Positions 8,435 through 17,403 of a DNA stretch of 64,000 nt are shown in pieces. Both the position numbers and the translations under genes were made by a program. A model generated the notes under the pieces. That model searched no databases and was not told the DNA's origin. It saw nothing but the letters and a program-made list of their open reading frames with translations. Each line of letters starts with the position of its first letter. The stretch's first letter is position 1. The DNA comes from Hydrogenophaga taeniospiralis (GTDB lineage Bacteria; Pseudomonadota; Gammaproteobacteria; Burkholderiales; Burkholderiaceae_C): contig NZ_JAHBAG010000001.1 of assembly GCF_020510445.1 (NCBI RefSeq), forward strand, positions 2,270,501-2,334,500. The letters are read 5' to 3'.

Positions 8435-8466
8435 GGCTTCGGAACTCCGGTTTCGAAGCCTTTTTT
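8435..8466 (+). terminator. intrinsic terminator of the RRM gene
   Basis: GGCTTCGGAA, loop CTCCGG, TTTCGAAGCC, then six T residues. The stem is ten pairs with one G-T, and it lies 46 bp after the stop codon on the same strand. Confidence 0.9.
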
Positions 8467-8685
8467 CTTGGGGCGCTTGCCACAGCGTCGGAGAAGCGTG
8501 GACCCTGAACGCTCGCATCGGGCCCATGGTGTGCTGCCGAAGACGGGACCGAATCACCGGGGCCGTGCCGTTGAAGCGGCTGTACGCACCGGTCGTCGGT
8601 GCACCGCACGGGGCCAGGACAACGCCGGACGGTTGGTGGGGGTGGTTCATAGAATGGGCACTTTTTCACGAAAGCAGGATTCGAG

Positions 8686-10986
8686 ATGCCCCTGATGCCG
8701 CGTTCCTCCGCTGCCCAACCGATGGTTCACGATGCCCTGTCGCGCAGGACGCTGATGTACCGCCTGGGCGCGGGGCTGTTGCTGCCCGCACTGCAGGCCT
8801 GCGGCGGCGGTGACGATGCGGGTCTGGGTGACGGAGCCGGCGTCGGTGAAGCGACGTTGAAAAGCACCAGCGATCGCGGGTTGGCGGCCCCGGCGGCCAC
8901 TGGCGGTTTTGCCCACCCCGGGGTCATGCACAGCGCGGCCGATCTCGCGCGCATGAAAACCCAGGTGGACAACGGTGTGTCGCCCTGGACCAGTGGCTGG
9001 AATGCGCTCACCGACAGCGGCCGCTCGCAACTGGGGCGGGAACCTGCGCCCCTGGTCACGGTGGTCCGTGGTGGAGACGGCGAAAACTTCCGCGCCATCG
9101 TGGAAGACGTGCAGCGTGCCTACCAGTTCGCGTTGCGCTGGAAGGTGTCGGGCGACACGCGCTATGCCGATGCGGCGGTCGCGTATCTGGACGCCTGGTC
9201 GTCCACCATGACCACGCTCACGGGCAACGCCGACCGCTTTCTCGCCGCCGGCCTGTATGGCTACCAATGGGCCATGGCCGGTGAATTGATGCGCGGCTAT
9301 GCCGGCTGGTCCAGCGCGGGTCTGAAGGCGATGCAGGACCTGTTGCTGGCGGAGTTCCAGTCCAAGTGCTCGGATTTTCTGGACAACCACAATGGCTCCA
9401 ACATCACCAACTACTGGGCCAACTGGGACCTGATTGCCCTGTGCGGCCAGATGGCCATCGGCATCTTCTGCGACCGACGCGACATCTACGACAAGGCGCT
9501 GGACTACTACCGGAACGGCCGGGGCAACGGTGCCGCGGACCACAGCGTCTACTGCGTGCACCCGGGTTATCTGGGCCAGTGGCAGGAGCTTGCCCGCGAC
9601 AACGGACATGCCACGCTGAGCGTGGGTCTGAGCGGCCTGCTGTGCGAGATGGCCTGGCTGCAGGGCGATGACCTGTACAGCTACCGCAACAACCGACTGC
9701 TGGCGGGCGCGGAGTATGTGGCCAAGGCACAGCTGACCGACAGCAACGGCGTTTACTACACGCTGCCTTTTTCCCGCTACGTCAACCGGCAGGGCACGTT
9801 CACCCAGGTCTCCGAGTCGGGCCGGCCGCATCTGCGCCCCATTTGGGAGTGCCTCTACAACCACTACGCCAACCGCAAGGGCCTGTCTGCACCCTACGTG
9901 CGTCGCATGGCGGAGCGGTTGCGCCCGGAAGCGAACCAGTGGGGCGGCGACACCCCCAGTTTTGGCACGCTGACCTTCTCGCTCCCGCCCGCGAGCGCGG
10001 CCGTGGCGCCCAGCGGGCTCACGGCCTACGTCACCGATGGAAAGGTGCTGCTGTCCTGGTGGGGCAGTGCCCTGGCCACGTCGTATCTGGTGCAACGCAG
10101 CGCGTCGGCCAACGGCACGTTCACCACCGTTGCCACCCTGGGCAGTGACGCAACGCGCACCCATACCGACAACCCGGGCACGGGCCAGTGGTTTTACAGG
10201 GTATGCACGGTGCACGGCGGCCAGACCCTGGTGGGTGCCGACCGTGCCCGGGTGCAGCTGGGCATTGAATTGCGCCTGGACCTGCCGCTGAACCAGACCT
10301 CGGGCACCAGCGCCACCGACAACAGCAGCACCGTCCGCCATGGCAGCCTGGTGGGCAATGCCAGCTGGACCACAGGGCGCACCGCCGGCAACGCCCTGGC
10401 CTTCAACGGCAGCACCAGCCATCTCGCGCTGAGCACCGGGGTGGTGGAGGAGCTGGGCGACTTCACCATCGCACTCTGGGTGTACTGGAACACCGCCGTG
10501 AACAACACCCGCATCTTCGATTTCGGCAGCAGCGACATCAGCTACATGTGCCTCATCCCCAGGGATGGCAGCGGCAAGATGAGCTTTCGCGTCACGGGCA
10601 CCACCTACTTTGGTGAACAAGTCGTCTCCCACACGGCAGCATTGAGCACGGGGACCTGGGTGCACGTGGCCGTGACCCTCAAAGGCCGGCTGGGCACGCT
10701 GTACGTCAATGGCGTGGCGGTGGGCTCCAACCCGGACATCGACCTGGCACCCTTCCAGCTGGGCTCGACCCACCAGAACTGGCTGGGCCGCTCGCAGTAT
10801 TCGGGGGACCCCTATTTCAACGGCAAGATGCAGGACCTGCGCATCTACAGCGGCGCGTTCAGCAGCAGCGCCATCCGCGCTTTGATGACGGGTCTGCCCG
10901 CACGCACCTGCACCGAGACCCGCGTCCCGGCGCAAACAACCCCGCGGCCGGACCTGGCGCCCAGCCCGAGCCTGTGCGCGCAGTAG
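8686..10986 (+). CDS. exported alginate-lyase-type lipoprotein with C-terminal LamG domain
   Basis: A 766-residue secreted polysaccharide-degrading enzyme. Residues 18-39 (LSRRTLMYRLGAGLLLPALQAC) combine a twin-arginine pair, a hydrophobic core and a lipobox LQAC, predicting a lipid-anchored protein cut before Cys39. Residues about 75-410 resemble the alpha-helical alginate lyase fold (HPGVMHSAADLARMK at the start, later NHNGSNITNYWANWD and CVHPGYLGQWQELARDNGH with the His, Tyr and Asn residues typical of the active cleft). Residues about 440-525 look like a fibronectin-III-type linker (GLTAYVTDGKVLLSWWG), and about 530-750 like a laminin-G/concanavalin jelly roll (FTIALWVYWNT, WVHVAVTLKGRLGTLYVNG), probably carbohydrate binding. 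The start at 8686 is uncertain; ATG 8722 is possible. Polymer specificity is not known; heparinase-type substrates are an alternative. Confidence 0.8.
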   Translation: MPLMPRSSAAQPMVHDALSRRTLMYRLGAGLLLPALQACGGGDDAGLGDGAGVGEATLKSTSDRGLAAPAATGGFAHPGVMHSAADLARMKTQVDNGVSPWTSGWNALTDSGRSQLGREPAPLVTVVRGGDGENFRAIVEDVQRAYQFALRWKVSGDTRYADAAVAYLDAWSSTMTTLTGNADRFLAAGLYGYQWAMAGELMRGYAGWSSAGLKAMQDLLLAEFQSKCSDFLDNHNGSNITNYWANWDLIALCGQMAIGIFCDRRDIYDKALDYYRNGRGNGAADHSVYCVHPGYLGQWQELARDNGHATLSVGLSGLLCEMAWLQGDDLYSYRNNRLLAGAEYVAKAQLTDSNGVYYTLPFSRYVNRQGTFTQVSESGRPHLRPIWECLYNHYANRKGLSAPYVRRMAERLRPEANQWGGDTPSFGTLTFSLPPASAAVAPSGLTAYVTDGKVLLSWWGSALATSYLVQRSASANGTFTTVATLGSDATRTHTDNPGTGQWFYRVCTVHGGQTLVGADRARVQLGIELRLDLPLNQTSGTSATDNSSTVRHGSLVGNASWTTGRTAGNALAFNGSTSHLALSTGVVEELGDFTIALWVYWNTAVNNTRIFDFGSSDISYMCLIPRDGSGKMSFRVTGTTYFGEQVVSHTAALSTGTWVHVAVTLKGRLGTLYVNGVAVGSNPDIDLAPFQLGSTHQNWLGRSQYSGDPYFNGKMQDLRIYSGAFSSSAIRALMTGLPARTCTETRVPAQTTPRPDLAPSPSLCAQ

Positions 10987-11022
10987 CGCTCGCGGTGGAG
11001 GCTTCTGCGGCTCCCGACCCGC

Positions 11023-12030
11023 TCAACACTCCACGATGGCCTTGATCACCCCGGCGGACGGGTCGAGCAGGTTCTGGAACTGTGTCGGTACGTCCGCCAG
11101 TGCCAGGCGGTGGGTGTTCAGGCTGGCCGGGATCAGGCCCGCGCGCATGGCACCGAGCACGGTGCTGAAGTCTTCGGTGGTGGCGTTGCGGCTGCCCAGC
11201 AGCGTCATCTCGCGCTTGTGGAATTCCGGGTCGGAGAAGGTGATGTTGGCACCCACCACCGAGATCAGCACGTAGCTGCCGCCGTGGGCCACGAAGCGGA
11301 AGCCGCGCTCCATGGCCTGCGGGTTGCCGGTGGCATCGAACACCACGTCATAGAACTCGCCGTCGGTCAGCCTGGCCAGTTGCTCCTCGTCGCCTTCGCC
11401 CAGCGGCACACCTGCGTGAACGCCCAGCGAACCAGTGCAGAAGTCCACCCGGTCCTGCCGGCCATCCAGCGCGGTGACGGTGGCGCCGCGCAGCTGGGCA
11501 AAGATCATCGCGGCCATGCCGATGGGGCCGGCGCCCACCACCAGCACGCGCTGCCCCGCACGCAGGCCCGAGCGCCGCACGGCGTGCGCACCGATGGCCA
11601 GGAACTCCACCATGGCGGCCTGGTCGAGCGACACGCCTTCGGCCTTGTGCACGAAGGCCTGGGGCACAGTGAGGTATTCGGTGAAGGCGCCGTCGCGGTG
11701 CACGCCGAGCACCTGGATGTTCGTGCAGCAGTTGGTCTTGCCCGCGCGGCAGGCGATGCAGGTGCCGCACGACAGGTAGGGCATGACGTAGACCGTGTCG
11801 CCGGGGCGCAGGGCGCCGTCGGCCGGAGCGGCTTCAACGATGCCCGAGAGCTCGTGGCCCATCACGCGCGGGTAGCTGAGGTAGGGCTGTTTGCCGGTGA
11901 AGATGTGCAGGTCGGTGCCGCACACGCCCACGCGCTTGACGCGCAGCAGCACGTCGTTGGCGCCGCGTTCGGGCATGGGGCGGTCTTGGGGCAGCAGGGT
12001 GCCGGGGGTTTCGCAGACAACGGTCAGCAT
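11023..12030 (-). CDS. rspB: RspB-like zinc dehydrogenase (probable L-gulonate/hexonate 5-dehydrogenase)
   Basis: A 335-residue medium-chain zinc-dependent dehydrogenase. Catalytic zinc ligands fit Cys37, His59 and Glu60 (GVCGTDLH, GHE); the structural zinc site is Cys88, 91, 94 and 102; the NAD-binding Gly motif is VLVVGAGPIG at about 161-170. It resembles E. coli RspB, and RspB homologues have been characterised as L-gulonate 5-dehydrogenases that make D-fructuronate. That product is the substrate of the reductase two genes upstream, so the assignment fits the operon. It is the last gene of the ten-gene minus-strand unit, 14 bp after kdgK. The frame continues upstream to 12159, but that part overlaps kdgK; ATG 12030 starts the domain. 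Its convergent neighbour ends 36 bp away. Confidence 0.82.
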   Translation of the reverse strand: MLTVVCETPGTLLPQDRPMPERGANDVLLRVKRVGVCGTDLHIFTGKQPYLSYPRVMGHELSGIVEAAPADGALRPGDTVYVMPYLSCGTCIACRAGKTNCCTNIQVLGVHRDGAFTEYLTVPQAFVHKAEGVSLDQAAMVEFLAIGAHAVRRSGLRAGQRVLVVGAGPIGMAAMIFAQLRGATVTALDGRQDRVDFCTGSLGVHAGVPLGEGDEEQLARLTDGEFYDVVFDATGNPQAMERGFRFVAHGGSYVLISVVGANITFSDPEFHKREMTLLGSRNATTEDFSTVLGAMRAGLIPASLNTHRLALADVPTQFQNLLDPSAGVIKAIVEC

Positions 12031-12044
12031 GGTTTTCCTTGGGT

Positions 12045-13004
12045 TCAATCGATGTTGTGTTCTGAAAGCTCGCTGCGCGTGGGCAGGCCTTCCATGTCGC
12101 CGATCACCTGCAGCGCGAGCGAGGCGATCCAGTTGGCGCGCTTTAGGGCCTGGGGCCATGAACGCCCTTCGAGCTGGGCACTGATGATGCCCACGGCAAA
12201 CGCGTCGCCGGCACCCACGGTGTCCACCACCACCGGCACGGGCACGCCGGGCACCTGGCCGTGTTCACCGCTGGCGGTGTGGAAGTAAGCGCCCTCGGCA
12301 CCCATCTTCACCACCACGGCTTTGGCACCCCGGTCGAGGTACCAGGCGGCGATGTCGGCGGGGGTGCTTTGGCCCGTGAGCAGCCGACCTTCCTCGATGC
12401 CGGGCAGCACCCAGTCGGCGTGGCGCGCCAGGTCGTTCAGGGTGTCGCGCATGGTGGCCGTGTCGGGCCACAGGCGGGGGCGCAGGTTGGGGTCGAACGA
12501 GACGCTGCGGCCTGCGGCGCGCAGGCTCTGCATGGCGTGCGCGACCACCTCGCAGGCCGCGGGCGACAGCGCGGGCGTGATGCCGGTGGCGTGCAGGTGG
12601 CGGGCGCGCAGCGCGTAGGCGGTCGGCAGGTTGGCCAGCCCGAGCTGGCTGGCGGCGGAGTTGCGGCGGTAGTACTCGATGGCCGGGTCGCTGCCGTCCA
12701 GGCTGCGCGACTTGAGCATGAAGCCGGTGCTGCGGTTCGGGTCCACCTCCACCTGCGAGGTGTCCACGCCTTCGGCTTCGATGGCCTCGCGCACATAGCG
12801 GCCGAACGAGTCGGCCCCGAGGCGGCTGACCCAGCCCACGCGGAAGCCCAGGCGGGCCAGACCGATGGCCACATTGCTGTCTGCGCCGGCCAGCCGCTTG
12901 CTGAAGGTCTGCACCTGCTCCAGCGGCCCGGACTCCTGGGCAACCAGCAGCGCCATGGTCTCGCCCAGTGTCAGGACATCGAGTGGCTCGGGAGCTGCCG
13001 TCAT
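12045..13004 (-). CDS. kdgK: 2-dehydro-3-deoxygluconokinase (PfkB family)
   Basis: A 319-residue PfkB/ribokinase-family sugar kinase that phosphorylates 2-keto-3-deoxygluconate (KDG) to KDPG in the cytoplasm. It shows the N-terminal GETMALLV and GADSNVAIGLARLG (family substrate-binding GG/N segment), the SFDPNLRPRLW strand, and the C-terminal signature DTVGAGDAFAVG with catalytic Asp267. Length is normal. The start overlaps the stop of the upstream reductase by ATGA, so it is translationally coupled. KDG is the shared product of the mannonate and altronate dehydratases in this operon, so this is the step that joins both branches. The aldolase that would split KDPG is not in the window. Another PfkB substrate cannot be ruled out from sequence alone. 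Confidence 0.9.
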   Translation of the reverse strand: MTAAPEPLDVLTLGETMALLVAQESGPLEQVQTFSKRLAGADSNVAIGLARLGFRVGWVSRLGADSFGRYVREAIEAEGVDTSQVEVDPNRSTGFMLKSRSLDGSDPAIEYYRRNSAASQLGLANLPTAYALRARHLHATGITPALSPAACEVVAHAMQSLRAAGRSVSFDPNLRPRLWPDTATMRDTLNDLARHADWVLPGIEEGRLLTGQSTPADIAAWYLDRGAKAVVVKMGAEGAYFHTASGEHGQVPGVPVPVVVDTVGAGDAFAVGIISAQLEGRSWPQALKRANWIASLALQVIGDMEGLPTRSELSEHNID

Positions 13005-14509
13005 GCGCCCAGCTCCCCGCGGTTCACGGCGTCCAGCGTGGCCCGCACGCCGTGCGTCTGCAGTGATCGCAGGGCGGAAAGCAGCGCGGCGGCCAGTGCC
13101 TGGTTGCCCGCCAGGTCGCCGAACACCGGCGCGTAGGACAGCATGGCCTGCACGGCTTCGATGCTCGCCCCCTGCCCCAGCGTGCGTTGGTACAGCGCCG
13201 TCAGGTCGGCGGCATGCGGGTCGTCGATGGCATAGGCGTTGCCCAGTTCGTCCACGCCGCGCAGGTAGTGCATCCAGGCCGCAATGCCCAGCGCCATGCG
13301 GGGCACGGGCAAGCCGGCAGCCAGCCGGTCGCGCACGGTGCCGAGCAGGCGCTGGGGCAGCTTCTGCGAGCCGTCCATGGCGATCTGCTGCGTGCGGTGG
13401 GCGAGCGCCGGGTTGGCGTAGCGGGCCAGCAGGTTGGCGCGGTAGGCGGCCAGGTCGAGGCCGGGAAGATCGGCCAGGGTGGGTTCGATCTCGTCGCGCA
13501 TCAGCGCTTCGATGTGCTCGCGCAGCGGCGCCTGGGCAATGGCTTTGTCCACCGTCTGCCAGCCGGCCATGGCGCCCAGGTAGGCCAGGCTGGAGTGCGT
13601 GCCGTTGACCATGCGCAGCTTGAGCCGCTCGAAGGGTTCGGCGTCGGCCACGAAGCGCACGCCGCCCAGCGTCCAGTCGGGCCGGCCGGCGGCGAAATCA
13701 TCTTCCACCGCCCAGTCAAAGAAGGGCTCGCCCAGCACCGGCCAGCGGTCTTCGCACCCGAGCGCTTCGCTCACGGCGGCGCGGTCGGCGTCGGTGGTGC
13801 GGGGCACGATGCGGTCCACCATGGAACAAGGGAAGCGGCAGTCGGCGGCGATGCGCTGGGCCAGCGCCGGGTCCACCGCTTCGGCGAAGCGCAGCACGGC
13901 GCCGCGCAGCACGCGGCCATTGGCCGGCAGGTTGTCCAGTGACATCAGCGTGAGCGGGCCGTGGCCACGCTCCAAGCGCAACTGCAGCCCGAACACCAGC
14001 ATGCCGATGGCCGAGCGCGGCGCTTGCGGGTGGGCCAGGTCGTTGGCGATGTCCGGGTGGTCCAGCCGCAGCGCGCCGGTGGCCGGGTCGTGGCAGTAGC
14101 CTTTTTCCGTCACCGTGAGGCTCACGATGCGGGTGTCTGCTGCGGCAATGGCTTCGAGCACGCCGGCCGGGTTCTCAGGCGCCACCAGCAGGGCGCGCAC
14201 CGCACCGATCACCTGCAGCCGCTGGCGCGGCCGGCCTTGCGCATCGGCGTCGCGGATCGCCAGGGTGTACAGACCGTCCTGCGGTTGCAGCGCGTCGCGC
14301 GTGTCGGGCTGGCGCAGCGACACGCCAACGATGCCCCAGCGCAGGTCGCCTGCGGCGATGGCCGCTTCGGTGGCGGCGGCCATGTGGGCGCGCATGAAGG
14401 CGCCGATACCCAGGTGCACGATGCCGGTGTTCAATGCCCTGCGGTCGTAGGCGGGGCGCGTCACGGCGGCCGGCAACGCGCCCACCGTGTGGTCGTTCAA
14501 TCGGTTCAT
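13001..14509 (-). CDS. uxuB: fructuronate/tagaturonate reductase (long-chain mannitol dehydrogenase family)
   Basis: A 502-residue NAD-dependent polyol/hexuronate oxidoreductase that reduces D-fructuronate to D-mannonate (or tagaturonate to altronate) in the cytoplasm. Seen in order: N-terminal nucleotide-binding segment NTGIVHLGIGAFMRAHMAAA, SLTVTEKGYCHD, LMSLDNLPANGRVL, FPCSMVDRIVPRTT, and the catalytic-region KLRMVNGTHSSLAYLG. Length fits UxuB/UxaB/MtlD. ATG 14509 was chosen because the upstream extension overlaps the dehydratase gene, which ends 8 bp away. UxuB is preferred because the neighbour makes use of D-mannonate, but the altronate dehydratase upstream means a dual or UxaB role is possible. 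Its stop overlaps kdgK. Confidence 0.85.
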   Translation of the reverse strand: MNRLNDHTVGALPAAVTRPAYDRRALNTGIVHLGIGAFMRAHMAAATEAAIAAGDLRWGIVGVSLRQPDTRDALQPQDGLYTLAIRDADAQGRPRQRLQVIGAVRALLVAPENPAGVLEAIAAADTRIVSLTVTEKGYCHDPATGALRLDHPDIANDLAHPQAPRSAIGMLVFGLQLRLERGHGPLTLMSLDNLPANGRVLRGAVLRFAEAVDPALAQRIAADCRFPCSMVDRIVPRTTDADRAAVSEALGCEDRWPVLGEPFFDWAVEDDFAAGRPDWTLGGVRFVADAEPFERLKLRMVNGTHSSLAYLGAMAGWQTVDKAIAQAPLREHIEALMRDEIEPTLADLPGLDLAAYRANLLARYANPALAHRTQQIAMDGSQKLPQRLLGTVRDRLAAGLPVPRMALGIAAWMHYLRGVDELGNAYAIDDPHAADLTALYQRTLGQGASIEAVQAMLSYAPVFGDLAGNQALAAALLSALRSLQTHGVRATLDAVNRGELGA

Positions 14510-14517
14510 GTCCACCC

Positions 14518-15729
14518 TCACCAGTTGGTCAGCGTGCCGTCGTGCTGCAGGCGGTTCACCGGCAGGTAGGCGCGTTTGTAGGGGTACTTCGCGGCCAGCG
14601 CCTCGTCGATGGTCACGCCGTGACCGGGCGCTTCGCCAGGGTGCATGTAACCGTCCTTGAAGCTGTAGGCGTGGGGGAACACGGCGTCGGTCTCGTCGGT
14701 GTGGCGCATGTATTCCTGAATGCCGAAGTTGGGCACCCAGAGGTCGAAGTTGAGCGCCGCGCCCATGCACACCGGCGAGAGGTCGGTGGCGCCGTGCGAG
14801 CCGGTGCGCACCTGGTACAGCGCGGCCAGGTCGGCGATGCGGCGCAGGTGGGTGATGCCGCCCGCGTGGACCACCGTGGTGCGGATGTAGTCGATCAGCT
14901 GGTTCTGGATCAGGTCCTTGCAGTCCCAGATGGTGTTGAAGATCTCGCCCACGGCCAGCGGCGTGGTGGTGTGCTGGCGGATCAGGCGGAAGGACTCCTG
15001 GTTCTCGGCCGGCGTGGTGTCTTCCAGCCAGAACAGGCGGAAGGGCTCCAGGTCTTTGCCCAGGCGTGCGGCCTCGATGGGCGTCAGGCGGTGGTGCGCG
15101 TCGTGCAGCAGGTGGATGTCCGGCCCGACGGCAGCACGCACCTTGTCGAACAGCTCGGGCGTATGGCGCAGGTATTTTTCGGTGGACCAGTCGTGTTCGC
15201 TGGGCAGGTCGGCGTCGGCCGGTTCGTAGAACATGCTGCCGCGGCCCACGCCATACACCTTCTCCAGCCCCGGCACGCCGCTCTGCGCGCGGATGGCCTT
15301 GTAGCCCATCTCCTTGTAGCGCAGCACCTCTTCCACGGTCTGGCTGATGTCCTTGCCGTTGGCGTGGCCGTAGACCATCACGCCGGTGCGGCTCTTGCCG
15401 CCCAGCAGCTGGTACAGCGGCATGTTGGCGGCCTTGGCCTTGATGTCCCAGAGCGCGGTGTCCACGCCCGCGATGGCGCTCATGGTCACCGGGCCGCGGC
15501 GCCAGTAGGCACCCTTGTAGAGGTACTGCCAGATGTCTTCGATCTGCTGCGGGTCGCGCCCGATCAGGCAGGGGATGACGTGGTCGGTGAGGTAGCTGGC
15601 CACGGCCAGCTCGCGGCCGTTGAGCGTGGCGTCGCCGATGCCGGTCAGGCCTTCATCGGTTTCGATCTTCAGGGTCACGAAGTTGCGGCTGGGCGCGCAG
15701 ACGATGACTTTGGCGGAGGTGATTTTCAT
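14518..15729 (-). CDS. rspA: D-mannonate dehydratase (ManD/RspA, enolase superfamily)
   Basis: A 403-residue enolase-superfamily dehydratase converting D-mannonate to KDG. The catalytic positions coincide with the standard ManD numbering: Arg147 and Tyr159 (AIRAQ, KVYG), metal ligands Asp210, Glu236 and Glu262 with His212 (LLHDAHH, WLEDTTP, VGEIF), and His312. Residue 314 is Ala; as I recall, Ala here marks the efficient, mannonate-specific ManDs and Pro the weak or gluconate-acting ones, so a genuine catabolic role is likely. Length is typical. The gene lies 17 bp after the altronate dehydratase and 8 bp before uxuB in the same operon. Confidence 0.93.
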   Translation of the reverse strand: MKITSAKVIVCAPSRNFVTLKIETDEGLTGIGDATLNGRELAVASYLTDHVIPCLIGRDPQQIEDIWQYLYKGAYWRRGPVTMSAIAGVDTALWDIKAKAANMPLYQLLGGKSRTGVMVYGHANGKDISQTVEEVLRYKEMGYKAIRAQSGVPGLEKVYGVGRGSMFYEPADADLPSEHDWSTEKYLRHTPELFDKVRAAVGPDIHLLHDAHHRLTPIEAARLGKDLEPFRLFWLEDTTPAENQESFRLIRQHTTTPLAVGEIFNTIWDCKDLIQNQLIDYIRTTVVHAGGITHLRRIADLAALYQVRTGSHGATDLSPVCMGAALNFDLWVPNFGIQEYMRHTDETDAVFPHAYSFKDGYMHPGEAPGHGVTIDEALAAKYPYKRAYLPVNRLQHDGTLTNW

Positions 15730-15746
15730 GGTTTGAGAGAAAAGGG

Positions 15747-17270
15747 TTACATCACGGCGCCCAGCGCCCAGGGGACAAATTCGTTTTGGCCGTAGCCATG
15801 CAGCTCGCTTTTCGTCTTGCGGCCCGAGGCTGCGGCCAGCATCTCCAAAAAGATGCGTTCGCCCAGTTGCTCCACGCTCTCGCTGCCGTCGATCACCGTG
15901 CCGCAGTTGATGTCCATGTCTTCTTCCTGCTTGGCCCACAGCGCGCTGTTGGTGGCCAGCTTGAGCGAAGGCGAGGGCGCGCAGCCATAGGCCGAGCCGC
16001 GCCCGGTGGTGAAGCAGATCAGGTTGGCGCCGCCGGCGACCTGGCCGGTGGCGGACACCGGGTCGTAGCCCGGCGTGTCCATGTAGACAAAGCCTTTGGC
16101 CGTGATGGGCTGAGCGTATTCGTACACGTCCACCAGGGGCGTGGTGCCGCCCTTGGCGATGGCACCGAGCGACTTCTCCAGGATGGTGGTCAGCCCGCCG
16201 GCCTTGTTGCCGGCCGAGGGGTTGTTGTCCATCTCGGCGTGGTGGCGCGTGCAGTAGTCGGTCCACCAGCGCAGGCGGGCTTCGAGCTTGTCGGCCACGG
16301 CTTGCGACACCGCACGTTGCAGCAGCAGGTGTTCGCCGCCATAGATTTCGGGCGTCTCGGACAGCACGGCCGTGCCGCCGTGGCGCACCACCAGGTCCAC
16401 CGCCGCGCCCAGCGCCGGGTTGGCACTGATGCCGGAGTAGCCGTCGGACCCGCCGCACTGCAAACCCACCACCAGGTGGCTGGCGGGCACGGGCTGGCGC
16501 TGCACGGCGTTGGCCTCGGGCAGCAAGGCTTGCACGGCCTCGATGCCGCGCGCCACGCTTTTGGCGGTGCCGCCCGTGTCCTGGATGCTGAAGGTCACCA
16601 GCTTGGCGCCTTCACGCAGGCCTTCCTGCGCCAGAAGGCCTTGGATCTGATTCGTCTCGCAGCCCAGGCCCACCACGATGACGGCCGCAAAGTTGGCGTG
16701 GCGTGCGTAGCCGGCCAGCGTGCGGCGCAGCACGTGCAGGCCCTCGCCTTCGCTGTCGGTGGCGCAGCCTGCGCCGTGGGTCAGCGCCACCACGCCGTCC
16801 ACATTCGGGAACGCGGCCAGCGCTGCGGGGTGGATGTCGCGGCGGAAATGGTCGGCGATGGCGCGCGCCACGGTGGCCGAGCAGTTCACGCTGGTCAGCA
16901 CGCCGATGTAGTTGCGCGTGGCCACACGGCCGTCGGCGCGCACGATGCCGTCGAACGTGGCCGGCGTGTCCACGTAGGCCACGGGCCGCACGTCACCGCC
17001 CACCGTGTGGCCGCGGTCGAAGCGGCTGAAGGCCAGGTTGTGCGTGTGCACGTGCTGCCCGGGCGCAATGGCCTGGGTGGCGGTGCCGATGATCTGGTTG
17101 TAGCGGCGCACAGGCTCGCCCGCTGCGATGGCGCGCACCGCGATCTTGTGGCCGGGCGGAATGAGGCCCGACACGGTGATGCCTTCGGTTTCGATGCGCG
17201 TGCCGCCCAGCAGCTGCTGGCGGGCGATGACGACGTCGTCGTTCGGATGAATACGGATGACGGGATTCAT
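15747..17270 (-). CDS. uxaA: altronate dehydratase (UxaA family)
   Basis: A 507-residue full-length UxaA-type dehydratase that removes water from D-altronate (or a related aldonate/aldarate) to give KDG; family members need iron or manganese. The N-terminal SAF-type domain (residues about 1-95, [43 protein letters not shown]) is followed by the catalytic part with [45 protein letters not shown] and [13 protein letters not shown], which hold the conserved Cys residues. ATG 17270 is used because the frame upstream runs into intergenic repeat sequence. It is the first gene after that repeat and 17 bp upstream of the mannonate dehydratase. Galactarate dehydratase is the closest alternative. Confidence 0.9.
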   Translation of the reverse strand: MNPVIRIHPNDDVVIARQQLLGGTRIETEGITVSGLIPPGHKIAVRAIAAGEPVRRYNQIIGTATQAIAPGQHVHTHNLAFSRFDRGHTVGGDVRPVAYVDTPATFDGIVRADGRVATRNYIGVLTSVNCSATVARAIADHFRRDIHPAALAAFPNVDGVVALTHGAGCATDSEGEGLHVLRRTLAGYARHANFAAVIVVGLGCETNQIQGLLAQEGLREGAKLVTFSIQDTGGTAKSVARGIEAVQALLPEANAVQRQPVPASHLVVGLQCGGSDGYSGISANPALGAAVDLVVRHGGTAVLSETPEIYGGEHLLLQRAVSQAVADKLEARLRWWTDYCTRHHAEMDNNPSAGNKAGGLTTILEKSLGAIAKGGTTPLVDVYEYAQPITAKGFVYMDTPGYDPVSATGQVAGGANLICFTTGRGSAYGCAPSPSLKLATNSALWAKQEEDMDINCGTVIDGSESVEQLGERIFLEMLAAASGRKTKSELHGYGQNEFVPWALGAVM

Positions 17271-17287
17271 TTCAGTTTTTCCAAGGT

Positions 17288-17403
17288 GCCGGAGTGCGCA
17301 CCGCAACGCATGAGAAGGTCCAGCCCAGGGCACCGCCGGGCCGGCTTTGCCGGACGGCCAGTGCCGCCCCCTTGAGGGGGTCGCGCGAAGCGCGGCGGGG
17401 GTG
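17288..17403. repeat. dispersed G+C-rich palindromic repeat, copy A
   Basis: Intergenic element between dctM and uxaA. Core CCGGCTTTGCCGG at 17341-17353 is followed by a CCGCCCCC...GGGGGTCGCGCG hairpin and ends GCGAAGCGCGGCGGGGG, immediately 3' of the dctM stop. The left part (GCCGGAGTGCGCACCGCAA, then CAGCCCAGGGCACCG) also recurs in the other copies. Related copies lie at 35279-35376 and 47269-47404, each likewise touching the 3' end of a minus-strand gene. Confidence 0.75.

Noticed and set aside
8647..10935. 762-codon minus-strand frame opposite the alginate-lyase gene
   Set aside because: The plus-strand product has a signal peptide, lipobox and two domains; the opposite frame is low-complexity.
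14434..17375. Long plus-strand frames opposite the mannonate and altronate dehydratases
   Set aside because: Catalytic residues of ManD and UxaA are exactly placed on the minus strand.
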